Shown one piece after another: positions 5,537-6,217 of a stretch of 6,217 nt of DNA. A model generated the notes under the pieces. It had not been told where the DNA came from. It was given only the letters and a program-made list of their open reading frames with translations, and did no database searches. Location: contig CAIUAS010000233.1 of the NCBI GenBank assembly GCA_903897205.1, positions 1 to 6,217 on the forward strand. Reading direction: 5' to 3'. The stretch's first letter is position 1, and each line of letters opens with the position of its first letter. The DNA is from an uncultured Gammaproteobacteria bacterium. GTDB lineage: Bacteria > Pseudomonadota > Gammaproteobacteria > CAIUAS01. The position numbers and the translations under genes are program-made.

Positions 5537-6217
5537 ATGCAGGATTTCACAACAGCGCCTTTTCCTTGGCAACTACAAGAGTGGCAACATTTACTGCAAA
5601 GATATCAAAGCGACAGCTTACCGCATGCCTTAGTACTAACAGGTGCTAAAGGGTTGGGGCAGGCAGAATTTGCGTTAGCATTTGCTAAACAGATTTTATG
5701 CGAGCAGGGTAAACAAGCAGAATTCGCTTGTGGAAAATGTCGAACTTGTTTATTAATGCAAGTTAATTCGCATCCTGACTTTTATATGCTGCAACCAGAA
5801 GAGCCAGGCAAACAAATTCGCATTGATGTGGTGCGTGAAATGCTTAAGCAAATCGTGCAAACGACTTTGCATAATCATTATAAGATCATATTAATTCAAC
5901 CTGCTAACGCACTTAATATTGCTGCAAGTAATGCATTATTAAAAAGCTTAGAAGAACCCATTGGTAATACATTATTCCTATTGGTCACCACTGAATTAAG
6001 CCAATTAATGCCGACCATTCGCAGCCGATGTCAATTGATACAATTTAAAGCGCCCTCTAAAGAAATAGCGCAGCAATGGTTACAACCCTTATTAAAAAAA
6101 GGCCAGGATAGCCAAGTATTATTATCACTAAGTGAGCAAGCGCCCTTACAGGCTTTGGCTTTAGCTTATGAAGAACGTTTACAAGAACGAGAACAATTAT
6201 TTATTCATTTAAGACAG
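5537..6217 (+). CDS. holB: DNA polymerase III subunit delta' HolB (partial, 3' end cut)
   Basis: The delta-prime subunit is part of the clamp loader that opens the beta sliding clamp and places it on primed DNA. The first 227 residues are present; about 100 more would be expected beyond the window edge, as the E. coli protein has 334. The N-terminal AAA+ region has GAKGLGQ (36-42), a Walker A-like loop lacking the lysine, as in E. coli delta-prime, which does not hydrolyse ATP. The four zinc-binding cysteines are Cys55, Cys65, Cys68 and Cys71, followed by the HPDFY motif (79-83). AASNALLKSLEEP (129-141) and the SRC motif (163-165), which provides the arginine finger to a neighbouring subunit, are intact. 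The start at 5537 aligns with the family N-terminus (PWQ.. at residues 10-12). No clear ribosome site is seen. It lies directly after tmk, as in many proteobacteria. The frame is open to the end of the window. Confidence 0.95.
   Translation, partial: MQDFTTAPFPWQLQEWQHLLQRYQSDSLPHALVLTGAKGLGQAEFALAFAKQILCEQGKQAEFACGKCRTCLLMQVNSHPDFYMLQPEEPGKQIRIDVVREMLKQIVQTTLHNHYKIILIQPANALNIAASNALLKSLEEPIGNTLFLLVTTELSQLMPTIRSRCQLIQFKAPSKEIAQQWLQPLLKKGQDSQVLLSLSEQAPLQALALAYEERLQEREQLFIHLRQ

Noticed and set aside
5642..5662. HolB Walker A loop lacks the lysine, suggesting a broken gene
   Set aside because: Delta-prime subunits, including that of E. coli, normally have a degenerate P-loop and do not hydrolyse ATP. 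The rest of the protein is intact.

Overview
The window is a stretch of a gammaproteobacterial chromosome carrying the conserved fatty-acid-synthesis cluster followed by the mltG-tmk-holB block. All seven genes lie on the + strand: fabD, fabG, acpP, fabF, mltG (yceG), tmk, and holB, which is cut by the right edge. E. coli and many gammaproteobacteria have the same order (plsX-fabH-fabD-fabG-acpP-fabF-pabC-yceG-tmk-holB). The base composition is AT-rich, with A/T-ending codons preferred. Order and composition together suggest a low-GC gammaproteobacterium, possibly of the Legionella/Coxiella type or another host-associated group. That assignment is inference and the genus cannot be read from the sequence.

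Layout. Bases 1-55 hold no recognisable gene. The next 3.7 kb hold fabD, fabG, acpP and fabF, separated by unusually long gaps of 138, 138 and 210 nt, each with dyad structure. The fabD-fabG gap contains a 97-nt imperfect palindrome. The fabG-acpP gap contains two short hairpins, one of them terminator-like. The acpP-fabF gap contains a terminator-like hairpin overlapping a TTGACA promoter candidate, then a separate 16-bp dyad. From fabF onward the spacing becomes tight (3, 16 and 26 nt), as expected of one transcript carrying fabF-mltG-tmk-holB.

How the genes work together. FabD loads malonyl groups onto the acyl carrier protein AcpP. FabF condenses malonyl-ACP with the growing acyl-ACP, and FabG reduces the resulting 3-ketoacyl-ACP. 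MltG is an inner-membrane murein endolytic transglycosylase, Tmk makes dTDP for DNA synthesis, and HolB is the delta-prime subunit of the DNA polymerase III clamp loader. The block therefore joins membrane lipid, cell wall and DNA replication functions.

No new multi-gene system is visible; this is core housekeeping DNA. The points worth a second look are the 97-nt palindrome, the regulatory-looking gaps around acpP, the absence of pabC between fabF and mltG, an Asn-to-Asp change at the expected catalytic-tetrad Asn of FabG, and a C-terminal tail on MltG.
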